A stretch of 64,000 bases of DNA from Streptomyces sp. Je 1-369 (GCF_026810505.1 NZ_CP101750.1:4431254-4495253), one strand, 5' to 3'. Positions 8,256 to 17,826 are shown, counted from the stretch's first letter. The notes: generated by a model from the sequence alone, not told the origin. Numbers and translations are program-made.

Positions 8256-8269
8256 GTTTCACGTGAAAC
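8256..8269. other. parS: parS centromere site
   Basis: Perfect GTTTCACGTGAAAC, the ParB-binding site of Streptomyces. Here the palindrome extends to 26 bp (8250-8275, CGGCC arms), which may also serve as a hairpin at the end of the MATE gene. Confidence 0.95.
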
Positions 8270-8298
8270 AGGCCGCGGAGCAAGTCTTACGAAGCACA

Positions 8299-8328
8299 TT
8301 GGGCCGCACCCCAAGGGGTGCGGCCCAA
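8299..8328 (-). terminator. Hairpin terminator of the rpsF-rplI operon
   Basis: TTGGGCCGCACCCC, a two-base AA/GG-type loop, and GGTGCGGCCCAA form a near-perfect 13-14 bp stem 30 bp past the rplI stop. It can also stop transcription arriving from the MATE gene. Confidence 0.85.
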
Positions 8329-8358
8329 CGATTGCTTCAACTCTGCCAAGCGCAGTGC

Positions 8359-8805
8359 TTAGGCGGAGACGACCTCGACGTTGACCTTCGCGGCAACCTC
8401 GGGGTGCAGACGCACGGACGTCGCGTGGGCGCCCAGGGTCTTGATCGGCGCGCCCAGCTCGACACGGCGCTTGTCGACCTTCGGACCACCGGCAGCCTCG
8501 ATCGCCGAAGCGATGTCGGCCGGGGTGACGGAACCGAAGAGACGACCGGCGTCGCCGGAGCGAACGGCCAGACGGACCTTGACGCCCTCGAGCTGGGCCT
8601 TGATCTCGTTGGCCTGCTCGATGGTCGCGATCTCGTGGATCTTGCGCGCACGACGGATCTGCGCGACGTCCTTCTCGCCACCCTTGGTCCAGCGGATCGC
8701 GAAGTTCCGCGGGATCAGGTAGTTGCGGGCGTAGCCGTCCTTGACGTCTACGACCTCGCCGGCGGCGCCGAGGCCGGAGACCTCGTGGGTGAGGATGATC
8801 TTCAT
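8359..8805 (-). CDS. rplI: 50S ribosomal protein L9
   Basis: 148 aa, the normal length of bL9. The N-terminal domain starts [20 protein letters not shown] and contains [10 protein letters not shown], the rRNA-binding segment; it is followed by the long connecting helix and the C-terminal domain. It is the last gene of the rpsF-ssb-rpsR-rplI operon, 18 bp after rpsR. Confidence 0.98.
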   Translation of the reverse strand: MKIILTHEVSGLGAAGEVVDVKDGYARNYLIPRNFAIRWTKGGEKDVAQIRRARKIHEIATIEQANEIKAQLEGVKVRLAVRSGDAGRLFGSVTPADIASAIEAAGGPKVDKRRVELGAPIKTLGAHATSVRLHPEVAAKVNVEVVSA

Positions 8806-8823
8806 TTTTCGGTCACCCTTCCC

Positions 8824-9060
8824 TTATCGCGCGGTGGACGTGTAGGGCAGCAGCGCCATCTCACGGCTGTTCTTCACGGCCGTGGCGACGTCACGCTGGT
8901 GCTGCGTGCAGTTGCCGGTCACGCGGCGGGCACGGATCTTGCCGCGGTCGGAAATGAACTTCCGCAGCATGTTCGTGTCCTTGTAGTCCACGTACGTGAC
9001 CTTGTCCTTGCAGAAAGCGCAGACCTTTTTCTTCGGCTTGCGCACAGGCGGCTTCGCCAT
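8824..9060 (-). CDS. rpsR: 30S ribosomal protein S18 (cysteine-containing form)
   Basis: 78 aa. It keeps CAFC near the N-terminus and NCTQHQ further on, the putative zinc ligands of C+ S18 proteins. Streptomyces usually has a second, cysteine-poor S18 elsewhere that is made under zinc limitation. This operonic copy, next to rpsF, ssb and rplI, is therefore probably the zinc-replete housekeeping form. That last point is inference from the family. Confidence 0.97.
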   Translation of the reverse strand: MAKPPVRKPKKKVCAFCKDKVTYVDYKDTNMLRKFISDRGKIRARRVTGNCTQHQRDVATAVKNSREMALLPYTSTAR

Positions 9061-9133
9061 GGTGTTTCTCCTGTGTGATCAAGAAGTGGGGTTACGGCCC
9101 ACCCTCGGCCCGGAGGCCTGAAAGCCCTGAGGC

Positions 9134-9733
9134 TTAGAAGGGGGGCTCGTCCGAGTAGCCGCCACCGGAGCCGCCGGAGCTTCCGCCCCAGCCGCCACCG
9201 CCGCCGCCCTGCTGCTGGCCACCGCCGCCGGCCGGCGCACCGGTCGCCCAGGGGTCGTCGGCGGGAGCACCGCCACCACCCTGCTGCTGACCGCCGCCGG
9301 AGCCACCGCTCCAGCCGCCGCCCTGCTGGCCGCCGCCACCGCCGCCGTAACCGCCCTGGCCACCTCGACCGGTGGTCTTGGTGACCTTGGCCGTGGCGTT
9401 CTTCAGGCTGGCGCCGACTTCCTCGACGTCCAGCTCGTAGACCGTGCGCTTGATGCCCTCACGGTCCTCGTAGGACCGCTGCTTCAGCCGGCCCTGCACG
9501 ACGACGCGCATGCCTCGCTGGAGCGACTCCGCGACGTTCTCCGCCGCCTGACGCCAGACCGAGCAGGTCAGGAACAGGCCTTCGCCGTCCTTCCACTCAT
9601 TGGTCTGCTTGTCGAAGATGCGGGGAGTGGACGCGACACGGAACTTCGCGACCGCCGCACCGGAGGGGGTGAAGCGCAGCTCGGGGTCGTCGACAAGATT
9701 GCCGACGACCGTGATGACGGTCTCGCCTGCCAT
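9134..9733 (-). CDS. ssb: Single-stranded DNA-binding protein
   Basis: 199 aa. The N-terminal OB fold begins [20 protein letters not shown] and runs to about residue 110. A long Gly/Gln-rich linker follows and the protein ends in the acidic tip DEPPF, which recruits partner proteins. The linker is unusually rich in GGGG/QQGGG runs encoded by repetitive DNA (about 9150-9360), normal for streptomycete SsbA. It coats ssDNA at the fork. Confidence 0.97.
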   Translation of the reverse strand: MAGETVITVVGNLVDDPELRFTPSGAAVAKFRVASTPRIFDKQTNEWKDGEGLFLTCSVWRQAAENVAESLQRGMRVVVQGRLKQRSYEDREGIKRTVYELDVEEVGASLKNATAKVTKTTGRGGQGGYGGGGGGQQGGGWSGGSGGGQQQGGGGAPADDPWATGAPAGGGGQQQGGGGGGWGGSSGGSGGGYSDEPPF

Positions 9734-9811
9734 GGGGGAACCTCTCGGCGGGTTTGCTGCTGGCTGCTTGTTGCTGCTACTCGATTCCCGGGTGCTGCTG
9801 AGCTAGAAAGC

Positions 9812-10102
9812 TCAGTGCATCTCGGGACGGAGGACCTTGGTCCGGAGGACCGACTCGTTCAGGTTCATCTGTCGGTCGAGCTCCTTGACGACCGCAGGCT
9901 CAGCCTGGAGGTCGATGACCGAGTAGATGCCCTCGGGCTTCTTCTTGATCTCGTAGGACAGACGACGACGGCCCCAGGTGTCGACCTTCTCGACCTTTCC
10001 GTTGCCCTCACGGACGACGGAGAGGAAGTTCTCGATCAACGGGGAGACAGCGCGCTCCTCGAGATCGGGGTCGAGGATGACCATCACTTCGTAGTGACGC
10101 AT
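9812..10102 (-). CDS. rpsF: 30S ribosomal protein S6
   Basis: 96 aa from ATG 10102, preceded by the strong AAAGGAGGTGG. The protein starts [20 protein letters not shown], the canonical S6 N-terminus, so the longer in-frame reading to 10195 is rejected. It is the first gene of the operon; S6 and S18 bind each other and the 16S rRNA platform. Confidence 0.98.
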   Translation of the reverse strand: MRHYEVMVILDPDLEERAVSPLIENFLSVVREGNGKVEKVDTWGRRRLSYEIKKKPEGIYSVIDLQAEPAVVKELDRQMNLNESVLRTKVLRPEMH

Positions 10103-10130
10103 GTGGAACCCACCTCCTTTGGACTCAGCG

Positions 10131-10149
10131 GCCACGGTCGTTCCGTGGC
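10131..10149 (-). promoter_or_regulatory. Stem-loop in the rpsF leader, candidate S6:S18 autoregulatory site
   Basis: GCCACGG-N5-CCGTGGC forms a perfect 7-bp stem about 30 nt upstream of the rpsF start, between the promoter region and the ribosome binding site. In many bacteria the S6:S18 complex represses its operon by binding a leader hairpin with CCG elements. The position and CCG content fit, but the exact motif could not be verified. Confidence 0.35.
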
Positions 10150-10367
10150 AGGAGGGTCGTGATGCGTACGCAACGGTATCGGCCGCCACTGACAATCGGC
10201 TCCCGCGAGCGGGGGTTCATGTCGTGGCCAGGGCAGACACCGGTGCAGAGGGTACAGAGTACCCGCACCGAGGCTTCCGGTTGAAATCCGGCGAGGGACG
10301 GGCAGAATCTGTACACATCGGGTGTCTATGGCGCTACGATGCGCCGCTTCCGCAGGAGGTGCCTCTC

Positions 10368-10682
10368 ATGGCACAGGTAATGCGACCGAACACCGCCACA
10401 TCCCTCTTCGCCACGGACGGCAAGGCCCATCCGCTCCAGGACGCGCTGCTCGGCGTGACACTGGTGCTCGGGGCGATCGCCTTCGTCACGGCGATGTTCC
10501 ACAACCTCCACCTGATCAGCTCGTGGACGGGCCTGATCGGGATCGCCACGGGTGCGTACGGCCAGTTCATCTCGGTGACGACGCGTGAGCGCTTCGGCCT
10601 GATCCTGGGTCTCGGAGCCTCGGCAGTCGGCTTCTTCCTGGGCATGGCACACGGTGGACTCTTCGGCGGCGTCGTCGGCTGA
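10368..10682 (+). CDS. Small conserved integral membrane protein
   Basis: 104 aa from ATG 10368 with AGGAGGT at 10354-10360. After a short N-terminal segment there are three hydrophobic stretches: LLGVTLVLGAIAFVTAMF, SSWTGLIGIATGAYGQFI and LGLGASAVGFFLGMAHGGLF. No catalytic motif. A gene of this kind occupies the same position next to rpsF in S. coelicolor as I recall. Function unknown. A possible promoter TTGAAA/CAGAAT (10281-10308, 16-bp spacer) lies upstream. Confidence 0.85.
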   Translation: MAQVMRPNTATSLFATDGKAHPLQDALLGVTLVLGAIAFVTAMFHNLHLISSWTGLIGIATGAYGQFISVTTRERFGLILGLGASAVGFFLGMAHGGLFGGVVG

Positions 10683-10795
10683 CGGCTCTTAGTTCCGTAC
10701 GCCCAGACGGGGCGCTCGCAGGGCGCAGTAGGCTTCGGCGCGAGAGCCGGAGCCCCTGAACCCATGGGGACACACCAGCCCGAGGAGCGCCCCGA

Positions 10796-11917
10796 ATGAG
10801 TCTGACCCTGAGGACCATCAGTCGCGAGCAGCATCTGGCGTATATCCAGACACTGCCGTCGGCGAGTCATTGCCAGGTCCCGGCATGGGCTGACGTGAAG
10901 AGCGAATGGCGCTCGGAGAACCTGGGCTGGTTCGACGACAGGACCGGTGAGCTGGTCGGTGCGGGCCTGGTGCTCTACCGGCAGCTGCCCAAGCTCAAGC
11001 GTTATCTCGCGTACCTGCCCGAGGGCCCGGTGATCAACTGGTACGCCCCGAACCTGGACGAGTGGCTGCAGCCGATGCTGGCGCATCTGAAGCAGCAGGG
11101 TGCCTTCTCGGTGAAGATGGGGCCGCCGGTCGTGATCCGTCGCTGGGACGCTCCGGCGATCAAGGCGGGCATCCAGAACCCCGACGTGAAGCGGCTGCGG
11201 GACACCGAGGCGACGCACATCGAGCCGCGCGCCTTCGAGGTCTCCGACCGGCTGCGCCGGATGGGCTGGCAGCAGGGCGAGGACGGCGGCGCCGGCTTCG
11301 GTGACGTCCAGCCCCGCTTCGTCTTCCAGGTGCCGCTGGCCAACCGCTCCCTGGACGAGGTCCAGAAGGGCTTCAACCAGCTGTGGCGGCGCAACATCAA
11401 GAAGGCCGAGAAGGCCGGCGTCGAGGTCGTCCAGGGCGGCTACTACGACCTTCCCGAGTGGCAGCGTCTCTACGAGATCACCGCGGTGCGCGACAAGTTC
11501 CGCCCGCGGCCGCTCGGCTACTTCCAGCAGATGTGGCAGGCCCTCAACTCCGAGGACCCGAACCGCATGCGGCTGTACTTCGCGCGGCACAACGGCGTGA
11601 ACCTGTCGGCCGCCACGATGCTCGTCGTCGGCGGGCACGTCTGGTACTCCTACGGGGCATCGGACAACATCGGACGCGAGGTCAGGCCCTCGAACGCGAT
11701 GCAGTGGCGGATGCTCCGCGACGCGTACGCCATGGGCGCCACCGTCTATGACCTGCGCGGCATCTCCGACTCCCTGGACGAGACCGACCACCTCTTCGGT
11801 CTGATCCAGTTCAAGGTCGGCACCGGCGGCGAGGCCGCCGAGTACATCGGCGAGTGGGACTTCCCGCTCAACAAGCTGCTGCACAAGGCGCTGGACATCT
11901 ACATGTCGCGCCGCTGA
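10796..11917 (+). CDS. FemABX/FmhB-type peptidyltransferase (cell-wall interpeptide bridge family)
   Basis: 373 aa with two GNAT-like subdomains typical of FemABX proteins, which add amino acids from aminoacyl-tRNA to the lipid II stem peptide. The N-terminus (SHCQVPAWADVK) and the C-terminal DLRGISDS plus LIQFKVGTGG motifs are characteristic of the family. Streptomyces bridges have a single Gly, added by a FemX-type enzyme, so this is a good candidate. ATG 10796 has GAGGAG upstream. The alanine-racemase-like gene begins 66 bp later and is probably cotranscribed. Confidence 0.88.
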   Translation: MSLTLRTISREQHLAYIQTLPSASHCQVPAWADVKSEWRSENLGWFDDRTGELVGAGLVLYRQLPKLKRYLAYLPEGPVINWYAPNLDEWLQPMLAHLKQQGAFSVKMGPPVVIRRWDAPAIKAGIQNPDVKRLRDTEATHIEPRAFEVSDRLRRMGWQQGEDGGAGFGDVQPRFVFQVPLANRSLDEVQKGFNQLWRRNIKKAEKAGVEVVQGGYYDLPEWQRLYEITAVRDKFRPRPLGYFQQMWQALNSEDPNRMRLYFARHNGVNLSAATMLVVGGHVWYSYGASDNIGREVRPSNAMQWRMLRDAYAMGATVYDLRGISDSLDETDHLFGLIQFKVGTGGEAAEYIGEWDFPLNKLLHKALDIYMSRR

Positions 11918-11983
11918 TCCCGCACAATTTCCTTCGATCACTCTGATACACCGCAGACACGAGAAAGGTTCCGGGATCCAGCC

Positions 11984-13015
11984 ATGGCGCTCACGCTCTA
12001 TGTCGACACCGCGCGCTGGCGGGCACACCAGAAGCACATGCTGGAGCAGTTCCCGGGCATCGTCCCGGTCTGCAAGGGCAACGGCTACGGCTTCGGTCAT
12101 GAGCGCCTCGCCGAGGAAGCCACGCGCTTCGGCTCCGACGTGCTCGCCGTGGGCACCACCTATGAAGCCGCTCGGATCAAGGACTGGTTCAGCGGCGACC
12201 TCCTGGTCCTGACCCCGTTCCGGCGGGGCGAGGAGCCGGTGCCGCTGCCCGACCGCGTCATCCGTTCCGTGTCGTCACTGGACGGCGTACACGGCCTCGT
12301 GGGAGCCCGCGTCGTCATCGAGGTCATGTCCTCGATGAAGCGCCACGGCGTCAGCGAGCAGGACCTTCCGCAGCTGCACGCCGCCATCGAGGACGTACGC
12401 CTCGAAGGCTTCGCGCTCCACCTGCCGCTGGACCGCACCGACGGCTCGGACGCCGTCGAGGAGGTCATCGGCTGGATGGACCGTCTGCGCGCGGCCCGCC
12501 TGCCGCTGCACACGATGTTCGTCAGCCACCTCAAGTCCGGTGAACTGGCCCGCCTGCAACAGCAGTTCCCGCAGACGCGCTTCCGTGCCCGCATCGGCAC
12601 GAACCTCTGGCTCGGCGACCACGAGTCCACCGAGTACCGCGGTGCCGTCCTGGACGTCACCGCCGTCGCCAAGGGCGACCGCTTCGGCTACCGCCAGCAG
12701 AAGGCCGCCTCCGACGGCTGGCTGGTCGTCGTGGCGGGCGGCACCTCGCACGGTGTGGGCCTGGAGGCCCCGAAGGCACTGCACGGCATGATGCCGCGGG
12801 CCAAGGGCGTGGCGCGCGCGGGCCTGGCGACCGTCAACCGCAACCTCTCGCCCTTCGTCTGGGCGGGCAAGCAGCGCTGGTTCGCGGAGCCGCCGCACAT
12901 GCAGGTCTCGATCCTCTTCGTGCCCTCGGACGCCCCCGAGCCGAAGGTCGGCGAGGAGCTGGTGGCCCATCTGCGGCACACCACCACGCAGTTCGACCGG
13001 ATGATCGACCGCTGA
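11984..13015 (+). CDS. Alanine racemase-like (fold III) PLP-dependent protein
   Basis: 343 aa. The segment CKGNGYGFG with Lys31 matches the PLP-lysine motif of alanine racemase (usually VKANAYGHG), and the N-terminal TIM barrel is recognisable. GTNLWLGD and later parts fit the C-terminal domain poorly, so it is a divergent relative rather than standard Alr. It sits directly after the FemABX gene, suggesting a role in supplying or modifying an amino acid for the wall. The substrate is not established. Confidence 0.8.
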   Translation: MALTLYVDTARWRAHQKHMLEQFPGIVPVCKGNGYGFGHERLAEEATRFGSDVLAVGTTYEAARIKDWFSGDLLVLTPFRRGEEPVPLPDRVIRSVSSLDGVHGLVGARVVIEVMSSMKRHGVSEQDLPQLHAAIEDVRLEGFALHLPLDRTDGSDAVEEVIGWMDRLRAARLPLHTMFVSHLKSGELARLQQQFPQTRFRARIGTNLWLGDHESTEYRGAVLDVTAVAKGDRFGYRQQKAASDGWLVVVAGGTSHGVGLEAPKALHGMMPRAKGVARAGLATVNRNLSPFVWAGKQRWFAEPPHMQVSILFVPSDAPEPKVGEELVAHLRHTTTQFDRMIDR

Positions 13016-13030
13016 GGCGGATCGATCCAG

Positions 13031-13076
13031 CACGCGGAAGGGCCGGTACGACGCTTCGTACCGGCCCTTCCGCGTG
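13031..13076. terminator. Bidirectional hairpin terminator
   Basis: A perfect 21-bp stem (13031-13051 with 13056-13076) and the loop CGCT lie between the convergent PLP-protein and GT87 genes. Confidence 0.92.
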
Positions 13077-13088
13077 TGCGTACGCCCC

Positions 13089-14615
13089 TCAGCGCGGCAT
13101 GTCGGCCGCCGTGCCCCACTTCACGGCGGGCGCCTCCGTGGTGCGCAGGGCGGCCCGGTCCACATGTCCTGCTGTTCCCAGCACGAAGACGTCCCGCGAG
13201 CCGTCCAGAACGCCCCCTGAGGGGTCGTCGTCCCCGGCTCGCCGCACCACGTCCCGTTCCGGCATCAGGATGTCGCGCACCACCAGCGCACACAGGTACA
13301 GCGTGCCCAGGAGATGCACGACGATGGCGAACTGGTACCCCTCGGTCGGCAGCCCCTTATGGGCGTCGCCGCTCGTCGTGTACGCCAGGTAGAGCCAGAT
13401 CCCGAGGAAGTACGCGACCTCGCACGCCTGCCAGATGAGGAAGTCGCGCCAGCGCGGCCGGGCCAGAGCGGCGAGGGGGATCAGCCACAGGACGTACTGC
13501 GGCGAGTAGACCTTGTTGGTGAGGATGAAGGCGGCCACCACCAGGAAGGCGAGCTGCGCGAAGCGCGGACGTCGCGGTGCGGTGAGCCCCAGGGCGCCGA
13601 CGCCCAGGCAGGCAAGGAGCATCAGCGCGGTGGCCAGGGTGTTGACCGTGTCAGTGGCCAACGGGGAGTCCATCCGCTGCGAGAGGATCAGCCAGAAGGA
13701 CCCGAAGTCGACGCCGCGTTCCTGGCTGAAGGTGTAGAACTTCGACCACCCGTCGCTCGCGAGCAGCATCACCGGCAGGTTCACGACCAGCCAGGCGCAC
13801 ACCGCGCCGACCAGCGCGGTGCCGAACGCCCGCCACCTGCCCGCGCGCCAGCAGAGGATCAACAGCGGCCCCAGGATCAGCGCCGGATACAGCTTGGCCG
13901 CCGTGGCGAGCCCGAGGAGTACCCCGAAGGCGACGGGACGCGAACGTGACCACATCATCATCGCGGCGGCGGTGAGCGCCACGGCGAGCAGATCCCAGTT
14001 GATGGTGGCCGTCAGCGCGAAGGCCGGCGCGAGGGCGACGAGCAGCGCGTCCCAGGGGCGGCGCCGGTGAGTGCGTGCGACGCATACGGCGATCACCGCG
14101 GTGCAGGCCATCAGTATCCCGGCGTTGACCATCCAGTAGATCTTTTCCTGGTGCTGGATGGATCCGCTGCCGGGCGTCACCCAGGACGCCATCTCCATGA
14201 ACACGCCCGTCAGAACCGGGTACTCGAGGTACTCCATGTCACCGGGTAGCCGGTCGAAGTACGGCACCAGGCCGTCGGCGAATCCGCGCCCCTGGTAGAG
14301 GTGCGGGATGTCGGAGTAGCACGCGTGCGTGTACTGCGAACTGGCGCCGAAGAACCAGGCGCCGTTGTAACAGGGCATCTTCTGGATCATCCCGAGCGCG
14401 AACATCCCGAGTGCGACGAGAGCGATGATGCGCACGGGAGTCCACCAGGTCGCCGCGAACAGCACTCTTCGGCCGACCGGGCCGCCCACCAGCTCACTGC
14501 CGGACCGGGCGACCTCGTCCTCCCTTGCAGGACGTACCTGCTCCTGCTCCTGCGGGCTCACAGGCTCGTACGCGCTCGTGCGCGGCGTCTCTGCGCTGGG
14601 GTCTGCACTGGGCAT
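13089..14615 (-). CDS. GT87 family polyprenol-phosphate-dependent mannosyltransferase-like membrane protein
   Basis: 508 aa from ATG 14615 (MPSADPSAETPRTS); an upstream start at 14669 is possible. After a hydrophilic Gln/Glu-rich N-terminus of about 50 residues come around ten hydrophobic segments. The NWDLLAVAL and GLATAAKLYPALILGPLL segments are characteristic of the GT87 (former DUF2029) GT-C glycosyltransferases that use polyprenyl-phosphate mannose outside the membrane. It lies downstream of the penicillin-binding protein gene on the same strand, with a hairpin and a parS site between. The acceptor is unknown. Confidence 0.85.
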   Translation of the reverse strand: MPSADPSAETPRTSAYEPVSPQEQEQVRPAREDEVARSGSELVGGPVGRRVLFAATWWTPVRIIALVALGMFALGMIQKMPCYNGAWFFGASSQYTHACYSDIPHLYQGRGFADGLVPYFDRLPGDMEYLEYPVLTGVFMEMASWVTPGSGSIQHQEKIYWMVNAGILMACTAVIAVCVARTHRRRPWDALLVALAPAFALTATINWDLLAVALTAAAMMMWSRSRPVAFGVLLGLATAAKLYPALILGPLLILCWRAGRWRAFGTALVGAVCAWLVVNLPVMLLASDGWSKFYTFSQERGVDFGSFWLILSQRMDSPLATDTVNTLATALMLLACLGVGALGLTAPRRPRFAQLAFLVVAAFILTNKVYSPQYVLWLIPLAALARPRWRDFLIWQACEVAYFLGIWLYLAYTTSGDAHKGLPTEGYQFAIVVHLLGTLYLCALVVRDILMPERDVVRRAGDDDPSGGVLDGSRDVFVLGTAGHVDRAALRTTEAPAVKWGTAADMPR

Positions 14616-14651
14616 GCCCGCCATCCTGCCGTACACGACCGGGAACACGGA

Positions 14652-14684
14652 GAGGGCCGCCGCACCCATCGGTGCGACGGCCCT
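14652..14684 (-). terminator. Hairpin terminator after the penicillin-binding protein gene
   Basis: GAGGGCCG and CGGCCCTC pair around an inner GCACC/GGTGC stem, just before the GT87 start and beside a parS site. It probably ends the PBP transcript. Confidence 0.65.
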
Positions 14685-14685
14685 C

Positions 14686-14699
14686 GTTTCACGTGAAAC
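14686..14699. other. parS: parS centromere site
   Basis: Perfect GTTTCACGTGAAAC in the gap between the PBP gene and the GT87 gene. Confidence 0.95.
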
Positions 14700-14752
14700 A
14701 TCCGTGGGGGAGCGCCCCCGGCGGCTCGCCGGGACGCCCCGGCGTCCTCGGC

Positions 14753-17524
14753 TCAGCCCGATGGCCCGCCGAAGATTCCACCCCCTCCGTTGCCATTGCC
14801 ATTGCCGCTGTTGGCGCCGCCACCGACCGGGTCCTCCGTCGGGGGTGGAGACTCCCCGCCGGGTCCGCCGTCGACGCCTCCGTCGGCACCGCCGTTCTCC
14901 TGACCGCCGTCGTGGTTGCAGTCCCAGTCGAACGGGTCACAGGACTCACCGGGGTCGGGCGACTCCGACGGCGGCTTCGTGGTCTTGGACTCGGTGGGTG
15001 TCGGAGATGTGGTCTCCTCCGGCTCCTCGGTCTTCGTCGGCGTGGGCGGCGGAGGCGGAGTCTCGCCGACGACCTTGCCGATCGGGCCGGGCACCGGGAA
15101 GTTCACGACAGCCTTACCCTTGAGCGCCTCCTCCATGTAGTCCTGCCAGATCTGCGCGGGGAACGAGGCGCCGTGGATCTTCTCCTCGCCACCCGTGCCG
15201 AACATCTCCAGGAACTTGCGCTTCTTGTTGGTCTCGTCGTCGTCGAGCCGGTACATGCTGACCGCCGTCGACAGCTGCGGCGTGTAGCCGACGAACCAGG
15301 CGGACTTGTTGCCGTCGGTCGTACCGGTCTTGCCCGCGACCTGGCGGCCGGTGAGCTGGGCGGAGGTTCCGGTGCCCTTGTCCACGACGGTGCGCAGGAC
15401 GTCGGTCACGTTGTCGGCGACTTCCGCGTTGAAGGCCTGCTTGGGCTTGTTCTCGTGCCGGAAGACCGTGTCGCCCTCGTGCTTGACCTCAGTGACCGAG
15501 TACGGCTCGTTCTGCTTGCCGCTCGCAGCGAAGGTGGAGTACGCGCCGGCCATCCGGATCGCGCTCGGCGACGAGGTGCCGAGCGAGAAGGACGGGTAGG
15601 TGGCGCCGGCCATGGAGTCGTCGTCCTTGAGGCCGGCGTCCATCGCGGCCTGCTTCACCTTCTCCAGGCCGACGTCCATGCCGAGCTGCACATAGGCCGA
15701 GTTGACCGACTCCCTCATCGCCTCGCGCAGGTCGATCTGGAAGGTGGGACGGTTGTAGGACTGGTTGCCGTCGTTCTTCTGGTTCCACTGCTTGCCGTCG
15801 CGGTCCGTCCAGACCTGACCGTTGTACTTCTGGATCTTCAACTCGTTCTTGCCGCTGTAGCGGCTCTTCGGGTTGACGATGGTGCGCTCGGACTCGGTCT
15901 GCTCCTCCGGACCGTCCGGGTCACGCACGCCGTACTTGAACGCGGCGGCCAGCACGAACGGCTTGTACGTCGAGCCGACCTGGGCGCCGGTCTGGTCGGC
16001 GTTGTTGGTGAAGTGCTTGGTCGCGTCCTCACCGCCGTAGATGGCCTTGATCGCGCCGTCCTTCGGGTCCACCGAGGCCCCGCCGAACTGAACGTGCGTG
16101 TCCTTCTCCGGACGCACCTTCGGCTTGATCCTCTCCTTGCGGACCTTGTTCACCGCGTCCTCGAGCTCCTTGACCTTCTTCCTTTCGAAGGTCGTGTGGA
16201 TCTCGTAGCCACCCCGCTGGAGCTGCTCGGCGGTGATGTTGGTGTTCCTGATGACGTACGCCTTGGCCAGGTCCACCAGGTAACCGGTCTGGCCGGCCAG
16301 GTCCATGTTCGACCGCGGGTTCTGCAGCTTCGGGAAAGCCGTGTACTTGGCCCGCTGCTCACTCGTCAGGTGGCCGTCCTTGACCTCCTCGTCGAGGATC
16401 CACTTCCAGCGCTTCTTGGCGCGCGCGCTGTTGTCCTGCTTGTTGGCAGCGGGATCGATCTCGGGGTAGCCGGCCGGGTCGTAGTACGTGGCGCCCTTCA
16501 GCACGGTCGCAAGGAAGGCGCACTGGCTCGGATCCAGCCTGCTGGCCTCCTCGTTGAAGTACGCCCGTGCCGCCGCCTGGATGCCGTAGGCACCACGCCC
16601 GTAATAAGCCGTGTTGAGGTAACCGGCCATGATGTCCTCCTTGGACACCGTCCGGCCGACCTTTATGGAGATGAAGAGCTCTTTGAACTTCCTGGTGAAC
16701 GTCTGCGACTGATCACCCAGTCGCGCGTTCTTCACGTACTGCTGGGTGATCGTGGAGCCACCCTGGGTCTGCCCGCCCTTGGCCATGTTGACCAAGGCAC
16801 GGGTGATGCCCATCGGGTCGACGCCCTTGTCCTTCTCGAACGACTTGTTCTCCGCCGACATGACGGCGAAGCGCATCTCCTTGGGGATGTCGTCGTAGTC
16901 GATGATCTGGCGGTTGCGTTCACCGCCGGTCGCGACCATCTGCTTGCCGTCGGCCCAGTAGTAGACGTTGTTCTGGGCCTTGGCCGCCTTGTCGACCTCC
17001 GGCACCTCCACCAGGGCGTACGAGATGCCGGCGACCGCCATCAGACCGCCGAAGAAGCCGAGGAACACGCCGGTGACCAGACGCCACGAGGGGAGCCAGC
17101 GGCGCGCGCCGACCTTGCCCGCTCGCGGGTAGTCGATGAACCGCTTCTTGCGCGGAGGCTCCGCGCCGCGGCCCCTGCCACGGCCCGCGCCGCCCGGCCC
17201 GGGTCCACCGGACCCGCCGCCGCGACGGCCGCCACCACCGCCCGCACGTCCGCCGCCGTCGGGCGCCCTGCGGCGTCCGCCGCCCGCGCCGACCGAACCG
17301 CTGCGCTGCGCGGCGCGCCGGGCCTCGGCCCTGCCGCCGTAGGGGCGGTCCCCGTCGTCGGGTGCCCCGGAACCGGGCCCCGGTCCTCCGTAGGACGCAG
17401 AGGGTGATTCTGTGTCGCCCCGTGGTGCCGCGCGTCGGCCGGACGGCGCCCCTGGGGTGCCGCGCCTGGCCGCGGCGCGTCCGCCGCCCTGCGGCTGCGG
17501 CGGTTTGCGACGGTGCTCGCTCAT
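14753..17524 (-). CDS. Class A penicillin-binding protein, bifunctional transglycosylase/transpeptidase
   Basis: 923 aa from ATG 17524, which has GAGGAG at ideal distance (an in-frame extension to 17560 is rejected). Residues 1 to about 165 are a disordered cytoplasmic Gly/Arg/Pro-rich tail, followed by one transmembrane helix (VFLGFFGGLMAVAGISYALV). The GT51 glycosyltransferase domain has SAENKSFEKDKG, GGSTITQQ and GYLNTAYYGRGAYGIQAAA. The transpeptidase domain has GSTYKPF (S-x-x-K), SVN and KTGTT. The tail after about residue 780 is Pro/Thr/Glu and Gly/Asn-rich. It polymerises and crosslinks peptidoglycan. Confidence 0.95.
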   Translation of the reverse strand: MSEHRRKPPQPQGGGRAAARRGTPGAPSGRRAAPRGDTESPSASYGGPGPGSGAPDDGDRPYGGRAEARRAAQRSGSVGAGGGRRRAPDGGGRAGGGGGRRGGGSGGPGPGGAGRGRGRGAEPPRKKRFIDYPRAGKVGARRWLPSWRLVTGVFLGFFGGLMAVAGISYALVEVPEVDKAAKAQNNVYYWADGKQMVATGGERNRQIIDYDDIPKEMRFAVMSAENKSFEKDKGVDPMGITRALVNMAKGGQTQGGSTITQQYVKNARLGDQSQTFTRKFKELFISIKVGRTVSKEDIMAGYLNTAYYGRGAYGIQAAARAYFNEEASRLDPSQCAFLATVLKGATYYDPAGYPEIDPAANKQDNSARAKKRWKWILDEEVKDGHLTSEQRAKYTAFPKLQNPRSNMDLAGQTGYLVDLAKAYVIRNTNITAEQLQRGGYEIHTTFERKKVKELEDAVNKVRKERIKPKVRPEKDTHVQFGGASVDPKDGAIKAIYGGEDATKHFTNNADQTGAQVGSTYKPFVLAAAFKYGVRDPDGPEEQTESERTIVNPKSRYSGKNELKIQKYNGQVWTDRDGKQWNQKNDGNQSYNRPTFQIDLREAMRESVNSAYVQLGMDVGLEKVKQAAMDAGLKDDDSMAGATYPSFSLGTSSPSAIRMAGAYSTFAASGKQNEPYSVTEVKHEGDTVFRHENKPKQAFNAEVADNVTDVLRTVVDKGTGTSAQLTGRQVAGKTGTTDGNKSAWFVGYTPQLSTAVSMYRLDDDETNKKRKFLEMFGTGGEEKIHGASFPAQIWQDYMEEALKGKAVVNFPVPGPIGKVVGETPPPPPTPTKTEEPEETTSPTPTESKTTKPPSESPDPGESCDPFDWDCNHDGGQENGGADGGVDGGPGGESPPPTEDPVGGGANSGNGNGNGGGGIFGGPSG

Positions 17525-17826
17525 CGAACGATTACTCCTCGGGCAGGCGCAGCTGTCCACGCCTGGAAACGGCGGCTGGTTTCCGGTCCCCCCGAAGTGC
17601 GGAAGCGCCCGTTCCTGAACGCGCCCGCACTACACCGGGGACCACGACGCTCCCTGACGTCACTTGGTTCCCGGCGGCATGCATGGCGCACAGACTACGC
17701 ACCGTCAAAACCCTCTTAGAGCCGAAGTTCACCCCAAATCAGGCAAGTTACTTCCTACGAATCGGTGATGTGACGCCGTTCACCGTGCCCCCTCTTGTCT
17801 CAACCGGATCCCCGTTCTATCGTCTC

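Noticed and set aside
9150..9360. Repetitive G/C-rich DNA as a separate repeat element
   Set aside because: It codes for the Gly/Gln linker of SSB, usual for the family.
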